A DNA stretch of 64,000 nt from Ambrosia x helenae (GCA_030844895.1 CM061228.1:37200626-37264625); one strand, 5' to 3'; positions 1 to 11,680 are shown, counted from the stretch's first letter. Program-made: numbers and translations. Notes: generated from the sequence alone by a model not told the origin.

Positions 1-860
1 AAAACTCACCTTGGTAAAATGTTATGTCTGTTGAGAAATGTGTTGACCAAATGTATCAAGTATCACCCTAAAATGAGGTAATAAATATGTCTAAGTCTAT
101 CAAGTCTACAAATGTATAAGTTCTAGGGCTTCGAATTGGGGATAATTGCTCGTTTGTTTAATATTAAAAATATTCGCCAATTGAGAGAAATTTAGTAAAT
201 AAATAACTAAAAATCTTTTTATAAAATTTAAACTTAAGATGGTTACAAGAATGTGTTTAAAGTGTAAAAATAATTTTTATAAAATTATTTTCTTTAAAAT
301 AGATTATTTAATCTATTTATAACAAATTGTCAAAATCTAACATTAATATTTGAAAATATTAAAATTAAATAATTTTTAGTTTAAAATTCATATTTCTGTT
401 CTAAATGATCAGAAATAATTTGTATAAAATTTTGGTGCAAAAATACCAAAAATTGGATTTATTATGATTTAATTATGATTAAATCTAACAAAAATTGCTT
501 AAAAATATTAAATAAATGATTTTTCAGAAATAAAAATCATTTCTGAATAGTTTAATGTTATAAAAACTTAGGATAATTTTTGTAGAAATTAATAAGATCG
601 TTTTGATATTTTTATAGATTTTTATAAATAAAATAGAATAAACTTGATTTAATTATTATAAATATTAAATAAATAAATTTCAGAAAACTAAAAATGGTAG
701 ATGAAACTTTGACATCAGGTTTGATAAAAATAATTTTTTTAGAATTTATAACAAGGTTTTAATAATTAAAAATGAATTTACAAGTTTAAATGAAATATAT
801 ATATATATAATTGATTTGTTGTTTTAAAAGAAAAGGAGACAAAAAAATATGGTTGTAGTG

Positions 861-930
861 GGACTCGAACCCGGGTGATCAGAGTTGGAAGCCTTGGTCA
901 CAACCACTTGGCCTAGGCCAGTGGTTGTGA
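861..930 (-). other. tRNA-like module with palindrome inside LTR
   Basis: The minus strand shows a perfect pol III B-box match (GGTTCGAGTCC, 861-871). Next to it, 898-930 is a near-perfect palindrome built from TCACAACCACT, a GGCCTAGGCC core and the complementary arm. The same pair occurs at 39771-39840 and 47570-47634 in the related LTRs. No complete cloverleaf or acceptor stem can be paired, so this is not called a tRNA gene. Confidence 0.6.
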
Positions 931-1596
931 TAATCCCCGGTTAACAATATATAAATACACAAAGCAGATTTAGTTTATCCCAATTTATAATTACGAACCC
1001 TAGATATTACAATCAAACGATTCAGACATTATGAACCCGATTGTTATTAGGGCTTTTGTTGTTTGATTGCCGACTAACAAAACCCACAAAAGAACAAGAA
1101 CTCACAGTGTAGGATCGAGTATAATTGCCGGGTCAAAGCAAAAAGTCAAATAGCGTAGAGAGATGATTATCAGAGATGTTTCAGAGATAATTGGAGGTTG
1201 AGAGAGAGATATGAGCGAATTGTGAATGATCGTAGAGGGTCTATTTATACTGAGGATCAGTGGGTTTGGTTAATTGGAAAGTTTGACTAATTATTAAAGT
1301 CTATACGCGTATTGATTCAAATTGGTTAATGATAATTGGTAATAGCGTGTAATCGAAGTTGTTGATGGCCGGTAATTACGTTATTAATCCATATATAAAT
1401 TTAGAATGTGAATTGAATGGCCAAATTTGAAAAGAAAATAAAAAAAAAGAGTTCATGTCTGCTACTGATGCTGTACGACGAAGGAGGAGGAAAAAGAGAT
1501 AAAAGTTGTATATTAATATAAAGTGAATCAGATTTAAATCAATATATGTGTGTGGAGCAGATGGTGTAAACTTGTGTGTGTGTGTGTGGTTACTCG

Positions 1597-1607
1597 GGTT
1601 CGATACC
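1597..1607 (+). other. second B-box (opposite polarity) in the same LTR
   Basis: GGTTCGATACC matches the pol III B-box consensus. Relative to LTR orientation it corresponds to the antisense B box at 39111-39121. The matching A-box region has been replaced by a GT-rich run, so only the B box remains. Confidence 0.5.
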
Positions 1608-1816
1608 CGGCTCGGCCCCTTTTAATTCTATTTTTTTTTTTTGAACAGATAGGGGATGGAACACGTTTGGGCTTGTGGGCCGAGTAACAGACTGCTGGGC
1701 TGCATCTTCTGGGCTACCGTGCAATAGGAAGAGGGGTTTGGTTTATTGGGTTGGTTTAGCAATTTGGTTGGATTATAGTTATAATCAGATTTTTTTTACA
1801 CACTATTGTTATTATC

Positions 1817-1862
<46 letters not shown>

Positions 1863-1865
1863 CAC

Positions 1866-1896
<31 letters not shown>
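1817..1896. repeat. (TTA)n and (TA)n microsatellites
   Basis: An uninterrupted TTA run is followed by a TA-rich run, within the reversed LTR. The reading frame that crosses it is low-complexity and is not a gene. Confidence 0.9.
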
Positions 1897-2010
1897 AGTT
1901 GTGAATGAGGAAAAATAAAGACTTTACCACATTTTTTAAAATGTAATAAAAATAGGGGCGTTTATATAAAAATTTGGGGGAAAAATTTTGCGATGTTACA
2001 GACCCCCTTC

Positions 2011-2083
2011 TCTCCTTCGCACCTTTTAGTCTCCTTCGACCATTTAGAAACTCTCCTTCGACCCTATTATTTCTCCTTCGACC
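2011..2083. repeat. four short CTCCTTCG direct repeats
   Basis: CTCCTTCG occurs four times at roughly 20-base spacing, three of them followed by ACC. It lies directly beyond the LTR end at 1998. No function is visible. Confidence 0.6.
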
Positions 2084-2145
2084 GTTTGACTAAACACATA
2101 AACATATGTTAAATGTAATCCAAAGCATTAGTCGCACAAAATGCA

Positions 2146-2489
2146 TCTACATATTATACAATTTCAATTTCAAGCAGGGGAGTGAGAAGTACTATTGTCT
2201 TTCAATAGGCGTTGATTGTGATAATGATCCGTGTCTAAATAGTGATTTATAGGATGTAGATGTACTATTGTCTTTCAAGTTCAAGTAATATGAGTTGAAT
2301 TTATGGAATTTATATTGTTTTGTTATTGATAAGGTAGCCGCTAACACATTTCATTTCTGTGTACCTACTGACTCATTTAACTTACATTATGTATCCATGA
2401 TTTTGAGATGGTAAATCTACAAATAATACGTTTGATTAGGACATTGTTTTGTTTAATGGTCCCGCCGCAACGTGTGGGTTTCCCACTAG
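2146..2489 (+). mobile_element. Helitron-like fragment
   Basis: The 3' end is well supported: a GC-rich hairpin (CCCGC loop GTGGG, 2461-2478) is followed by a short spacer and CTAG with a host T, as in Helitrons. The same 3' end appears at 56758 (minus) and 58383 (plus). The proposed 5' end, TC at 2146 after an A, is weak. It has no coding capacity. Its 3' end abuts the LTR-like repeat beginning at 2490, so it probably inserted into that repeat. Confidence 0.45.
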
Positions 2490-3132
2490 TTAATGATAAA
2501 ACATATGCTTTTGTTTAAAACGAGTTATATTATTAATAATCTACACGTGACCTTTGTTATGCGTACACTCAAGCTCACATATATGTATATTCACATATAT
2601 ACACATGCACACATACACATAATCATAGGTATTTACGTCCATGAGACTTACACTCATGCATACATACCCATATATGTATGTACCTTGGTATACCCATCCA
2701 CATCAATACTTATGTTTATGCGTTTATTATACACATGCATACATACTATATACACACGCACGTACATATATAAATACACACACATAGAACTTTACTTATA
2801 CATACTCTTATTTAGGACATACAACCATTATAACTTAAGTTACTCATACATTTATACATATACACACGCACACAATTATATTTGAGGCAAAACACACCTA
2901 TGTACATATACTACACACACGCATATACATACATACAAGGCAACATTCCTACATTTTCATATTACCATGCTTTTAATTGATTACATACATGATTTTTAAG
3001 AGGATTAATGTCTTGGGTGAACACTAGTGTATGAGGAATAATAATAACTATAGGAACAAAAGAAATAGGTGAAGGTTCATACCTCACTTGTGGCTTGGAC
3101 TAAGGAAGCTTGGAACTAGAGAAGTGTTGAGA

Positions 3133-3154
3133 GTGTGTGTGTGTGTGTGTGTGT
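3133..3154. repeat. (GT)n microsatellite
   Basis: GT run at the same relative position as the longer run at 23590-23630 in the second copy. Confidence 0.9.
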
Positions 3155-3204
3155 TTGAGAGTGAAGTAGTGGGTGGTGTAAATGAAAAATGATCATCCAA
3201 GGCT

Positions 3205-3214
3205 CTATTTATAG
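3205..3214 (-). promoter_or_regulatory. TATA box of LTR-like copy A
   Basis: CTATAAATAG on the minus strand. The same place in copy B (23682-23691) has CTATAAATAA. This supports minus orientation for the LTR. Confidence 0.5.
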
Positions 3215-3240
3215 AGGAAAATAGGGAGAGAAAGAAATCT

Positions 3241-3243
<3 letters not shown>

Positions 3244-3288
<45 letters not shown>

Positions 3289-3300
3289 CGAGAGCGAGAA
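3244..3300. repeat. (GA)n microsatellite
   Basis: Long GA run with a few GAGC interruptions, matching a shorter run at 23706-23732 in copy B. Confidence 0.9.
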
Positions 3301-3576
3301 AGATAGAGAGAGCCGAGAGAGAGATGGAGGAAAATAGAGGAAAAGAGGTGGTTCCTAATTGTGGTATGTCAAATGTTATGGATCAATGGGGGATTAAGAA
3401 TCTTTCCTTGTTTTTGTTTAGTCTCTCAAAAGCTTACTTCAAATCAAGATGGATTTGCAATCTTAGCACATCTAATGACATTGACAAAACATATGATTAT
3501 GTTGGATGAGTATCAAGCAATGTGACAACACAATAGATTATCTTATGGCTTCTTTTCAACATGTGATTAATAGGGC

Positions 3577-3915
3577 TAATAAATAAAAAAACGTAAACGT
3601 GACTTTGCCCAACAAAAGCTTAAAAAAATAAAAGGGATATTACTTGGGCCACGACCCAAGTTAAACCTAAATACAAAATTGAAAAAGGCGGTGCAATATG
3701 TGAAAGATATATATGTTTTGACGAATTAATTTGGAGGTGGAGAGGAATATTATTTTCCAATGAACATAGTCGAACAACGACATTCGACTTCGACAAGAAG
3801 ATACCATAATAGCTTTGGAGGGGAGAAGGTCCCAGGCACGTTATAGATTAATATTCAAGGAACTTCGGGTTGGGTTTAGTTTATTTATTCGTTTTAATTA
3901 TTTAGAGACATGATT
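3577..3915 (+). repeat. inverted LTR arm, outer part
   Basis: This is the reverse complement of 17412-17745 in the intact right LTR. Together with 11681-12699 it forms an inverted copy of most of the LTR. Confidence 0.85.
3911..3915. other. target site duplication of copia (left)
   Basis: TGATT here against TGATG at 11681-11685. The inverted LTR arm at 17400-17420 preserves the unoccupied sequence, with TGATG on its complement, so the left copy has one later change. Confidence 0.7.
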
Positions 3916-4615
3916 TATTGGATCAGTATTGCTCTTTTGTATGAACTTGCTAGTGAACAGTTAGGTGTTTAGCAAGTTCTTGATCAGTGATAGCACAACG
4001 GAATGTTATGAGTTTAAAGCTACACTTTTCAACAGGAGTTATTACTCCCCCTGGATGTTTGAGAAACTAATAAATGATAAGTATTTATTGAGAATCTAAG
4101 TATTGAATGAGAATGAAACACTTAGACAGATTCTCAATAAATATGAAATGGAAATAACAATAATATGCTTTGAAGGATTTCTCTGTATTAAAATCAATGT
4201 CTAAAACAGAGGGATGAACCCTTCTATTTATAGACTTTACAAATACATGAACCTTGCCAAAAAGCAAGTTCAGAAACAAGTTGCAAACAAGTTGCAGTCT
4301 TGGAACTTGTACATAAAGGAAAAGTAATACTAAACTAATAAACTACTGATATAAAGGCGGTGGAAAAGATCTTCTCATAAGTACTGATGAATGACAAACT
4401 ACTGATGAGTAGTTTGTCTTCAGTAGTTCTTCAGTAGAAATGTCTGGTTTGAACTTCAAAACTTCTGATGACTTTTCTTCTTCAGTACTTGTGGAATCTC
4501 TTCTTCAGCAGTTTGATCTTTCTTCTTCAGCAGTTCTATACTTAGAATATTTTGATAGAAGTGAATTAGACCAAGGTTTGCAAAAGTGGTTTCACCAATC
4601 CTTTTTGTCCTAACA
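3916..4615 (-). repeat. copia 3' LTR
   Basis: Matches 10981-11680. The outer end reads TATTGG instead of TGTTGG, one change from the canonical TG. The inner end is CCTAACA, directly followed by copied flank. Confidence 0.9.
4224..4233 (-). promoter_or_regulatory. TATA box of copia 3' LTR
   Basis: CTATAAATAG on the minus strand, also at 11289-11298 in the 5' LTR. Confidence 0.6.
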
Positions 4616-4980
4616 TGATGAAACTGTTTTTTTTATAGACTTTGAATTTATGTTTCTAAAGATTATGAACTAGACTTTTATGGTTGCTTAGGTTTATGAA
4701 CTAGACACGTCTTATGCAGTATTTAATGATTTTTGGTTTTTAATTTGATGTGTAGAATTACATGATTTTAAGTTTATTGTTGGATTTGATATATGTGTGT
4801 TGGTGTTAATTTTATTTGAAGTTTGTTTATTGGTTTTGTGGAGCTAGGCATGTAGAGACACCCCCTAGGTCTTGAAATCAATCTAGTTCATCAACTTAGG
4901 TTAGCGTGCTAGTATTTGGAGTTGGAGTACGACACAAGTATAACAAACTAATATAATAAATTAAGTAAAACGTGCAGTCC
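4616..4980 (+). repeat. copy of 5' flanking DNA inside the copia element
   Basis: This segment matches 11681-12043, the DNA just outside the 5' LTR, yet it lies between the 3' LTR and the end of pol. It should hold the 3' untranslated region and polypurine tract, which are absent. It differs from the present flank at a handful of sites and one short indel. At most of these, apart from two single-base differences, it agrees with the inverted arm at 17050-17420, so it was copied before those changes in the flank. Confidence 0.9.
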
Positions 4981-5261
4981 TTTTTGACTAAACTGCTGAT
5001 GAAGAATTATTTTCATCAGTAGTTCCCACTTTCTCTTCAGTAGTTTTGAACAGCAGATGAGAAACACTTTATAAATACTTTATTCATAACTTCTGAAGGT
5101 TGTTTTATCAGAAGTTAATCACTTTACAGTAAATATCCCCATACTGATGTTTTGTTCATCAGTAGTTTCTCTCTTGTTTTGTTTTTCAGAAGTTTTTCAA
5201 TTTTTGAAAACAGATGTAAGTGAAAAATAAAAAGTTTGTGCAGAAAAGTAAAGAGAAACAC
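4981..5261 (-). other. residual copia 3' untranslated segment
   Basis: Noncoding, with several copies of the TCAGTAGT/ACTGCTGA motif found through the element. No env-like frame and no polypurine tract next to the LTR. Confidence 0.6.
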
Positions 5262-8200
5262 TTACAAATTTAGCATCCCTAGCATGGATACTAACTTCTG
5301 AAATGTTGATGTGTCAAGGGGTTTAGTGAATATGTCAGCTATTTGATTAGCTGTTGCTACATGTTTCACTTCAATCTTGCCTTTTTCATAGCAATCTCTT
5401 ATGAAATGATACCTGATTTCAATGTGTTTAGTCTTTGAAAACTGAACAGGATTTTGAATGATGCTAATGGCAGATTTGCTGTCTACAAGCAATGGTGTCT
5501 TGGTCTCTTTGATTCCATAATCAAGAAGTTGATATTGGAGCCATTGTATCTGTGATGTACAACTTGCAGCTGCAATGTATTCAGCTTCAGCAGTTGAAGT
5601 TGCAACAGATGTTTGTTTCTTTGATTGTCAGGACACTAGACAGTTTCCCAAGAATTGACAACCACCAGATGTTGATTTTCTTGACATTTTACACCCTGCA
5701 TAGTCACTATCTGAAAAAGCTGATAACTTGGTATTGCTTGAAGCAGGATACCAAATTCCAAGTGTTGGAGTTCCTTTCAGATATCTGAAGATTCTTTTGA
5801 CTGCAATGAGGTGTGATTCCCTAGGAGCTGATTGATATCTAGCACAGACACATGTTGAAAACATAATATCTGGTCTAGAAGCAGTTAGATATAACAGGGA
5901 ACCTATTATACATCTATACATGGTTTGATCAACCTGTTTTCCTTGATCATCTGGTTCAACTTGTGTGGTTGGTGTCATGGGAGTGGAACATGATTTACAG
6001 TCTTGTAAAGAAAATTTGTTTAATAATTCTTTAACATATTTTGATTGATGTATAAAAGTTCCATTTGATTGTTGTTTAATCTGTAGTCCTAGAAAGTACT
6101 GCAGTTCTCCCATTGTACTCATCTCAAATTTTGATTGCATGAGTTTCTTAAATTCATCACACAATTTTTTGTTTGTTGAACCAAAAATGATATCATCAAC
6201 ATATATTTGAACAAGTAAGACATGATTTCCAACATGTTTTATGAAAAGAGTTTTATCAATGGTACCTCTTGTGAAGTTATTTTTGAGTAAAAAGGTTGAA
6301 AGTGTGTCATACCAGGCTCTTGGAGCCTGTTTGAGCCCATAAAGAGCTTTGTCTAGTTTGTACACCCACTCAGGATGAGAAGGATCCTCAAACCCAGGTG
6401 GCTGACAAACATACACTTCCTCTTTTATCTTTCCATACAAAAATGCACTCTTAACATCCAATTGAAGCAATTCATCTTGCATTGCTTGCACCCAATTGTT
6501 GTCTTTGAGGGCTTCCTGGTACTTCTTTGGTTCCAACTGTGAAATAAATGCTGAGAAGAGACAAAAGTTGGAAAGCTGGTTTCTTGTAAGAACGCCTGAT
6601 GCAATATCACCCATGATTTGATCAAGTGGATGGTCTTTGTGTTCGATTAGTTGTTGTAAACCACTGACAGGTGTTGGTGGCTCATGTTCTTCAAACAAAC
6701 TACTGAGGTCTATTATATCTGGTTCAGCAGTTTCAGTGTCTTCAGTAGTTGCAGGTGCTGAAGCAGATGTTTGAGTTTGTTCCTCAGTATTTGTTGAATC
6801 AGAAGTTTGTGAAACTTCTGATGGTTTTGAAGTTGACTTAATGACTGTTTGAGGACTCCATGTTGCTGGATCCTCATCATCAAACCTTTGATTACCATAA
6901 TAAGTAGGTTTGGATGAAGTGACAGTCTTTTCAGGTCCAAAATGGAAGCTGTCAAGGTCAAAAAGTTCAGCAGGATGTGCTGGAATGAGAGTGTGTTTTG
7001 AATCATTGAACTTGACATTTAGAGTTTCTTCTACTATCCTGGTTCTTGAGTTAAAAACCTTGTAGGCTTTTCTAGTTGAAGAATAACCAAGAAAGTAACC
7101 TGAATCAACATTGGCAGCAAACTTTGAAATAGATTCCTTAATGTTCAAGATGAAACATTGACACCCAAAAGCCCTGAAAAAGGAGATAAGGGGCTTCATG
7201 CCATGAAGAAATTCATAGGAAGTCTTTGAATGTCTCTTGACAATAAGGACTCTATTTTGAACATAACATGATGTGTTAACTGCTTCTGCCCAAAAGTATA
7301 ATGGTAGGCTAGAATCAGCTAACATTGTTCTTACTCCTTCTATTAAAGTTCTGTTCTTCCTTTCTACGACACCATTTTGTTCAGGAGTTCTGGGAACACT
7401 GAATTGTCTAATAATCCCTTTAGACAAACAGAATTCATCCAGAGTTTTGTTCCTGAACTCTGTCCCATTATCACTTCTAATGGTTTTGACAGGTAGAGAG
7501 TATTGCTTCTCTACTTGTAGAATGAAGAACTTGATGATTTCAACAGCCTCATCCTTGGAAAATAAGAAGAATACCCATGTAAATCTTGAGTAGTCATCAA
7601 TGATGACTAAGCAGTACTTCTTCTTATCAAGGCTCAAGATTTTTACAGGCCCAAATAAGTCCATATGGAGTAGTTGAAGACATGCAGTTGTTTTTGATTC
7701 TTCAATAGACTTATAGGAGGACTTATGCTGTTTTCCCTTTAAACAGGATACACAATGTTCTTGACACTGGTATACTTTTAAGGGTAGACCTCTGACCAAG
7801 CCCATTTTTGTGACTTTATTTATGGTTTTAAAGTTCACATGGCCAAGCCTCCTATGCCAGAGATCAGTCTCTGAAGTTGATGCCTTTGAGAAGAAACAGG
7901 CAGTGTTGTTCAGTACTTTGTCTTTTTCAATGTCCACTGCATAGACATTGCCACATCTTTTGGCTATTAACAAAGTGTGATCTTCAATGATCTTCTCTAT
8001 CAACTTCTGGCCTTCTGGTGATATGATCTTGCATGCTGTCTTTGTGAAAAAGGAGGAATATCCTTTATCACACATCTGTGACACACTCAGCAAGTTGTAC
8101 TCAAGGTTTTCAACCAGATTGACCTTGTCAAACTGTATTTTTCCAGAGGAGACATTGCCATGTCCTAGCACATATCCCTTAGCATTGTTCCCAAAGGATA

Positions 8201-8560
8201 CAGATCCATCTCTTTGACTAATAAAATTGTTTATCGGGTATCTGCATCCTGTGATGTGCATTGAGCCTCCACTGTCTACATACCAAATGTTATTTAAGCC
8301 TCTGGAAACTCTCTGCACAAGATAGCAAATCAGTTAGATTTAGGAACCCAAGCCAGTTTGGCTTTGGGTTTGCTCTTGAGAACATTTACAGTTTGTTCTT
8401 GACCAAGTTGAAAAATCCATGTCTTTTCGACAATGGATTTTTCATTAAGAGCAATGGTGGTATCCTTTTGAGGACCACCATCAACTTTGGTCATCAGTAG
8501 TTGTACCAAGTTTATGAGATCTTTAATCTCAGCAGTTTGTGAAACTGCTGATGATTCAGG
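5262..8560 (-). pseudogene. copia pol (protease, integrase, RT, RNase H), broken
   Basis: Protease region shows YVDSGGSMHITG, where the family usually has DSGCS. A GAG-pre-integrase domain follows (LWHRRLGHVNF with CVSCLKGK), then the integrase core (HMDLFGPV, IRSDNGTEF, TPEQNGVVERKNR), RT (LDVKSAFLYG, YVDDIIFGS) and RNase H (SDSDYAGC, then DSKSAISI). A TGA at 5628 cuts the frame within RNase H where TGG is expected; the frame continues to 5262. In RT, MQDELLQ joins directly to LDVKSAFLYG, so roughly 80-90 residues of the finger region are missing in frame. Two frameshifts lie between 8318 and 8562. The protein would have cut the polyprotein, copied the RNA and integrated the DNA. Confidence 0.88.
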
Positions 8561-8561
8561 T

Positions 8562-10824
8562 CTAATTACTGAAAGAGAATTTTGAGAAAAAAGATCTTTG
8601 TTGAGATTTTGTCTTTTTCTGAGAAAAGGTGTTTACCGGTTGTTGTTTCTTGGGAGAAAAAGTTTTTACAAAATCATTTTTGATTTGTTTTCCCACAACC
8701 AGTTGTTGATTTTTCTTGTTGAACTGAATACCTTTTCTATATCTGTAAAATTCTATTTTGTGGTAGAACAGACCACAGATTTCACATTCTTTTGTCTTTT
8801 CTTTCAAAGACAAGTTTCTGACTGTGTTGATTGGTTTTAGGTCATCAGTAGTTTTCAGGTTCTCAACTCCTGATGTAGTTGAAACTACTGATGGCTTAAA
8901 GTCAGAACTAATCAGTACTTCTGAAGAACTTTCTTTGTGAGTTTTTAGAAAGTTCTCATGGAAAGATGTGCATTCTTCCTCTTCAGAAGTTTCACCTGAA
9001 ACAATTTTTCTCCCATCTTCAGTAGTTTTGGGGGAAAAATCTGTTGGTGTTTCAGTGTGATTGTACCCTATGCCAAACCTAACATTTGAAGCACTTTGTT
9101 TGTTTAGCAATAATTGGTACCCCTTACAAGATTCAACCCATTTTTCACATGTGACCTTGGTGTCAGCAAGCTCTTGTCTGACATTTCCTAGGTCATTTAT
9201 CATGATTTTAATTTGTGCTTGGGTTTCAATAGCAGTGTTAGTTAATTTAGAAACTTCTTTTGTTTTTGCAGAAAGTTTTCTTTCTAAATCACATTTCATC
9301 TGAGTGAATTTTCTCTCAGAGTCATTTGCTTTTCCTTGTAAGTGCACATTAGTCTCTCTTATGAGAGCAAAAGATTCTTTGCAAGAATTTGAACACAGTT
9401 TTGTCAAAGATTCTTTTGATACCTGTGACAAGGAAGATTTTGAGGTGCATCCCTCAAATGCCATTAAGGCAAAGTTCTTTCTGCCATTGTCGGGCTCTCC
9501 CCAGTTGATGTCAAACATCTTGTTGTCTGCATCAGGATTACACTCTGTGGTGTCAAAAGGAAGACTGCTCCAGTCAACATACCCTGAAGTAAATAAACTT
9601 TGTTGAGAGGGTTGCTGAGGCTGTGGAGGTTGTTGAGCAGCTGGAAAGGGAGGGATTGATTGTTGGCTCTGCATTTGTTGAGCAGGCATCTATACATATT
9701 GTACTTGTGGCACATATTGGTGTTGTGGAGCTTGTGCCTGTACAAAATGTGCACTCCCTTGTGTTCCATTATTCCTGTTATAATTGGGGTTAAAATTGTT
9801 TCCATACTGAGATTGGTTAAAGCCAGAGCTTCTACACTCTCTAGCAAAGTGTCCCAACTTTTGACACTTGTGACATCTAAGTTTAGATTTGTCAAAACCA
9901 ATTTTTGTTGAACTGTTGAGTCCTGGAAACTTCCTTCCTGACCTTTTGTAAAATTTATTTGTTTTTAAACTTAACATGGCCAGTTGGTGCAAAATATCCA
10001 TTTCTTCTAAGTCATCACTGCTGAAATTATTTAAATCATCCATGATAAAACACATGTTATCAGCAGTTTGACCAAAATCATTATTGTCATAACCTGGGAA
10101 TGATCTTTCAGATGAGATCCCAGCAGTTATGTCAATATGGTCAAAAGATCCAAAACTATTTGAACAAGTTGGTGAGTCTTGTCCCAATAGTGTTGTACTA
10201 CCTGGTAGATAGTCATCAGCAGTTTTGCCAGAACTTTGTAACTTTTTCTTTTGATCAATTTCTCTTTCAAAAGTAAGTAATCTCCTATGAAGTTTTGTAA
10301 GAGTGAGGGAGCTAAAGTCTGGTGAAGATCTTATGACTATAGAGTATGTTTCCCATTTTTCAGGTAAAGACCTTAAAAATCTATGAAGCATAGATACAGT
10401 TGTGTAGGTCTGACCATTTAATTTTAGCTCAGATATTAATGAGGATTTCTCTGGTGTTGGCAATCACCTCTTCAGTTCCTCCAAACTGTTCTTTGAGGCA
10501 GTCCCAAAGCTCTTTGGCACTATCACAATGTAATAGGCCAGAGTAGATTTCATTTGGGAGTGCCATTGCCAACATAGAGAAAGCTTTAGCATCAAGCTCA
10601 AGTTTTAGGAAATCATCATCTGTATAGTCTTTTGGGTCTTTTGGAATCTCTTCTTTAGTTTCAAGATTAATATTTACTGGTTTATAAGGATCATATATCA
10701 CAGATTTCCAGCAACCTGTGTTGGTCTGTGATAAGGTATGTGCCATTCTCCTTTGCCAGATGTTATATTCATTTCTTACTAGCATAGCAGGTTTATTGGC
10801 AGAACCAGTATTATGAGGATCCAT
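8562..10824 (-). pseudogene. copia gag, broken
   Basis: Starts MDPHNTGSANKP and carries the capsid-like block (EYNIWQRRMAHTL, LRSLPEKWETYSIV), an acidic linker, a CCHC zinc knuckle (CHKCQKLGHFAREC) and a long glutamine-rich and coiled tail. A deletion of about 30 residues with a frame change lies near 10440, judged against the related gag at 51026. A TAG at 9690, probably from CAG, interrupts the frame just before MPAQQMQ. The product would have packaged the element RNA. Confidence 0.82.
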
Positions 10825-10966
10825 TTTAAAGAGTATTGATTTGTCAAATATCTCTTAAAGTGATGGATGTTGATAAAAGTGAGCTTATAATCCTTTATTG
10901 AATATCAATAAGAGCCTGTGTCTGATTCTCAATGTGTTAGATTGATATGTGATCAGATAAACCAGT

Positions 10967-10978
10967 GCTCTGATACCA
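10967..10978 (-). other. copia primer binding site
   Basis: TGGTATCAGAGC on the minus strand, complementary to the 3' end of plant initiator tRNA-Met, two bases from the LTR. Confidence 0.85.
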
Positions 10979-10980
10979 AT

Positions 10981-11680
10981 TGTTGGATCAGTATTGCTCT
11001 TTTGTATGAACTTGCTAGTGAACACTTAGGTGTTTAGCAAGTTCTTGATCAGTGATAGCACAGCGGAATGTTATGAGTTTAAAGCTACACTTATCAACAG
11101 GAGTTATTACTCCCCCTGGATGTTTGAGAAACTAATAAATGATAAGTATTTATTGAGAATCTAAGTATTGAATGAGAATGAAACACTTAGACAGATTCTC
11201 AATAAATATGAAATGGAAATAACAATAATATGATTTGAAGGATTTCTCTGTATTAAAATCAATGTCTAAAACAGAGGGATGAACCATTCTATTTATAGAC
11301 TTTACAAATACATGAACCTTGCCAAAAAGCAAGTTCAGAAACAAGTTGCAAACAAGTTGCAGTCTTGGAACTTGTACATAAAGGAAAAGTAATACTAAAC
11401 TAATAAACTACTGATACAAAGGCGGTGGAAAAGATCTTCTCATAAGTACTGATGAATGACAAACTACTGATGAGTAGTTTGTCTTCAGTAGTTCTTCAGT
11501 AGAAATGTCTGGTTTGAACTTCAAAACTTCTGATGACTTTTCTTCTTCAGTACTTGTGGAATCTCTTCTTCAGCAGTTTGATCTTTCTTCTTCAGCAGTT
11601 CTATACTTAGAATATTTTGACATAAGTGAATTAGACTAAGGTTTGCAAAAGTGGTTTCACCAATCCTTTTTGTCCTAACA
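10981..11680 (-). repeat. copia 5' LTR
   Basis: Begins (plus strand) TGTTGGATC and ends CCTAACA. TATA at 11289-11298 on the minus strand. Confidence 0.92.

Larger units (their letters stand above)
1..1998 (-). mobile_element. Ty3-gypsy LTR, reversed, cut by window edge
   Basis: Read on the minus strand this starts TGTAACATCG at 1998 and follows, with much divergence, the order of the LTR at 38912-41420. It has the same AT-rich middle, the same tRNA-like B boxes in opposite orientations, and the same terminal block around 1-130 that corresponds to about 40560-40710. The last part of the LTR lies outside the window, so I cannot tell a solo LTR from the 5' LTR of a longer element. It is an older relative of the 38912 family, not a recent copy. 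Confidence 0.75.
2490..3576 (-). mobile_element. LTR-like repeat copy A, left part
   Basis: This matches 22915-23985 over its whole length, including the order of CA-rich, (GT)n, TATA and (GA)n blocks. It is interrupted after AGGGC (3572-3576) by the element at 3577-18108 and resumes at 18109. A TATA box readable on the minus strand, and a PBS plus gag on the same strand between copies A and B, suggest the two copies are LTRs of one old minus-strand gypsy element. The left end is lost at the Helitron. Confidence 0.65.
3916..11680 (-). mobile_element. SIRE-like Ty1-copia retrotransposon
   Basis: Two 700-base LTRs (3916-4615 and 10981-11680) with about ten visible differences flank a gag-pol region on the minus strand. 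The 5' LTR is the right one, followed inward by a PBS for initiator tRNA-Met. The gene order gag, protease, integrase, RT, RNase H is that of copia elements. The GAG type with CHKCQKLGHFAREC and the RT signature YVDDIIFGSTN fit the SIRE/Maximus lineage. The 3' end of the internal region is missing and replaced by a copy of flanking DNA (4616-4980). Stops, frameshifts and an RT deletion make it non-functional. Confidence 0.88.

Noticed and set aside
2493..2885. 130-codon plus-strand frame
   Set aside because: CA- and TA-rich low-complexity sequence inside an LTR-like repeat; the second copy at 22908 has the same bias with changed residues.
3244..3300. CRISPR or satellite array
   Set aside because: Simple GA microsatellite without spacers.
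4085..4279. 64-codon frame, repeated at 11150-11344
   Set aside because: Both copies lie in the copia LTRs and contain the TATA region; no protein similarity recognised.
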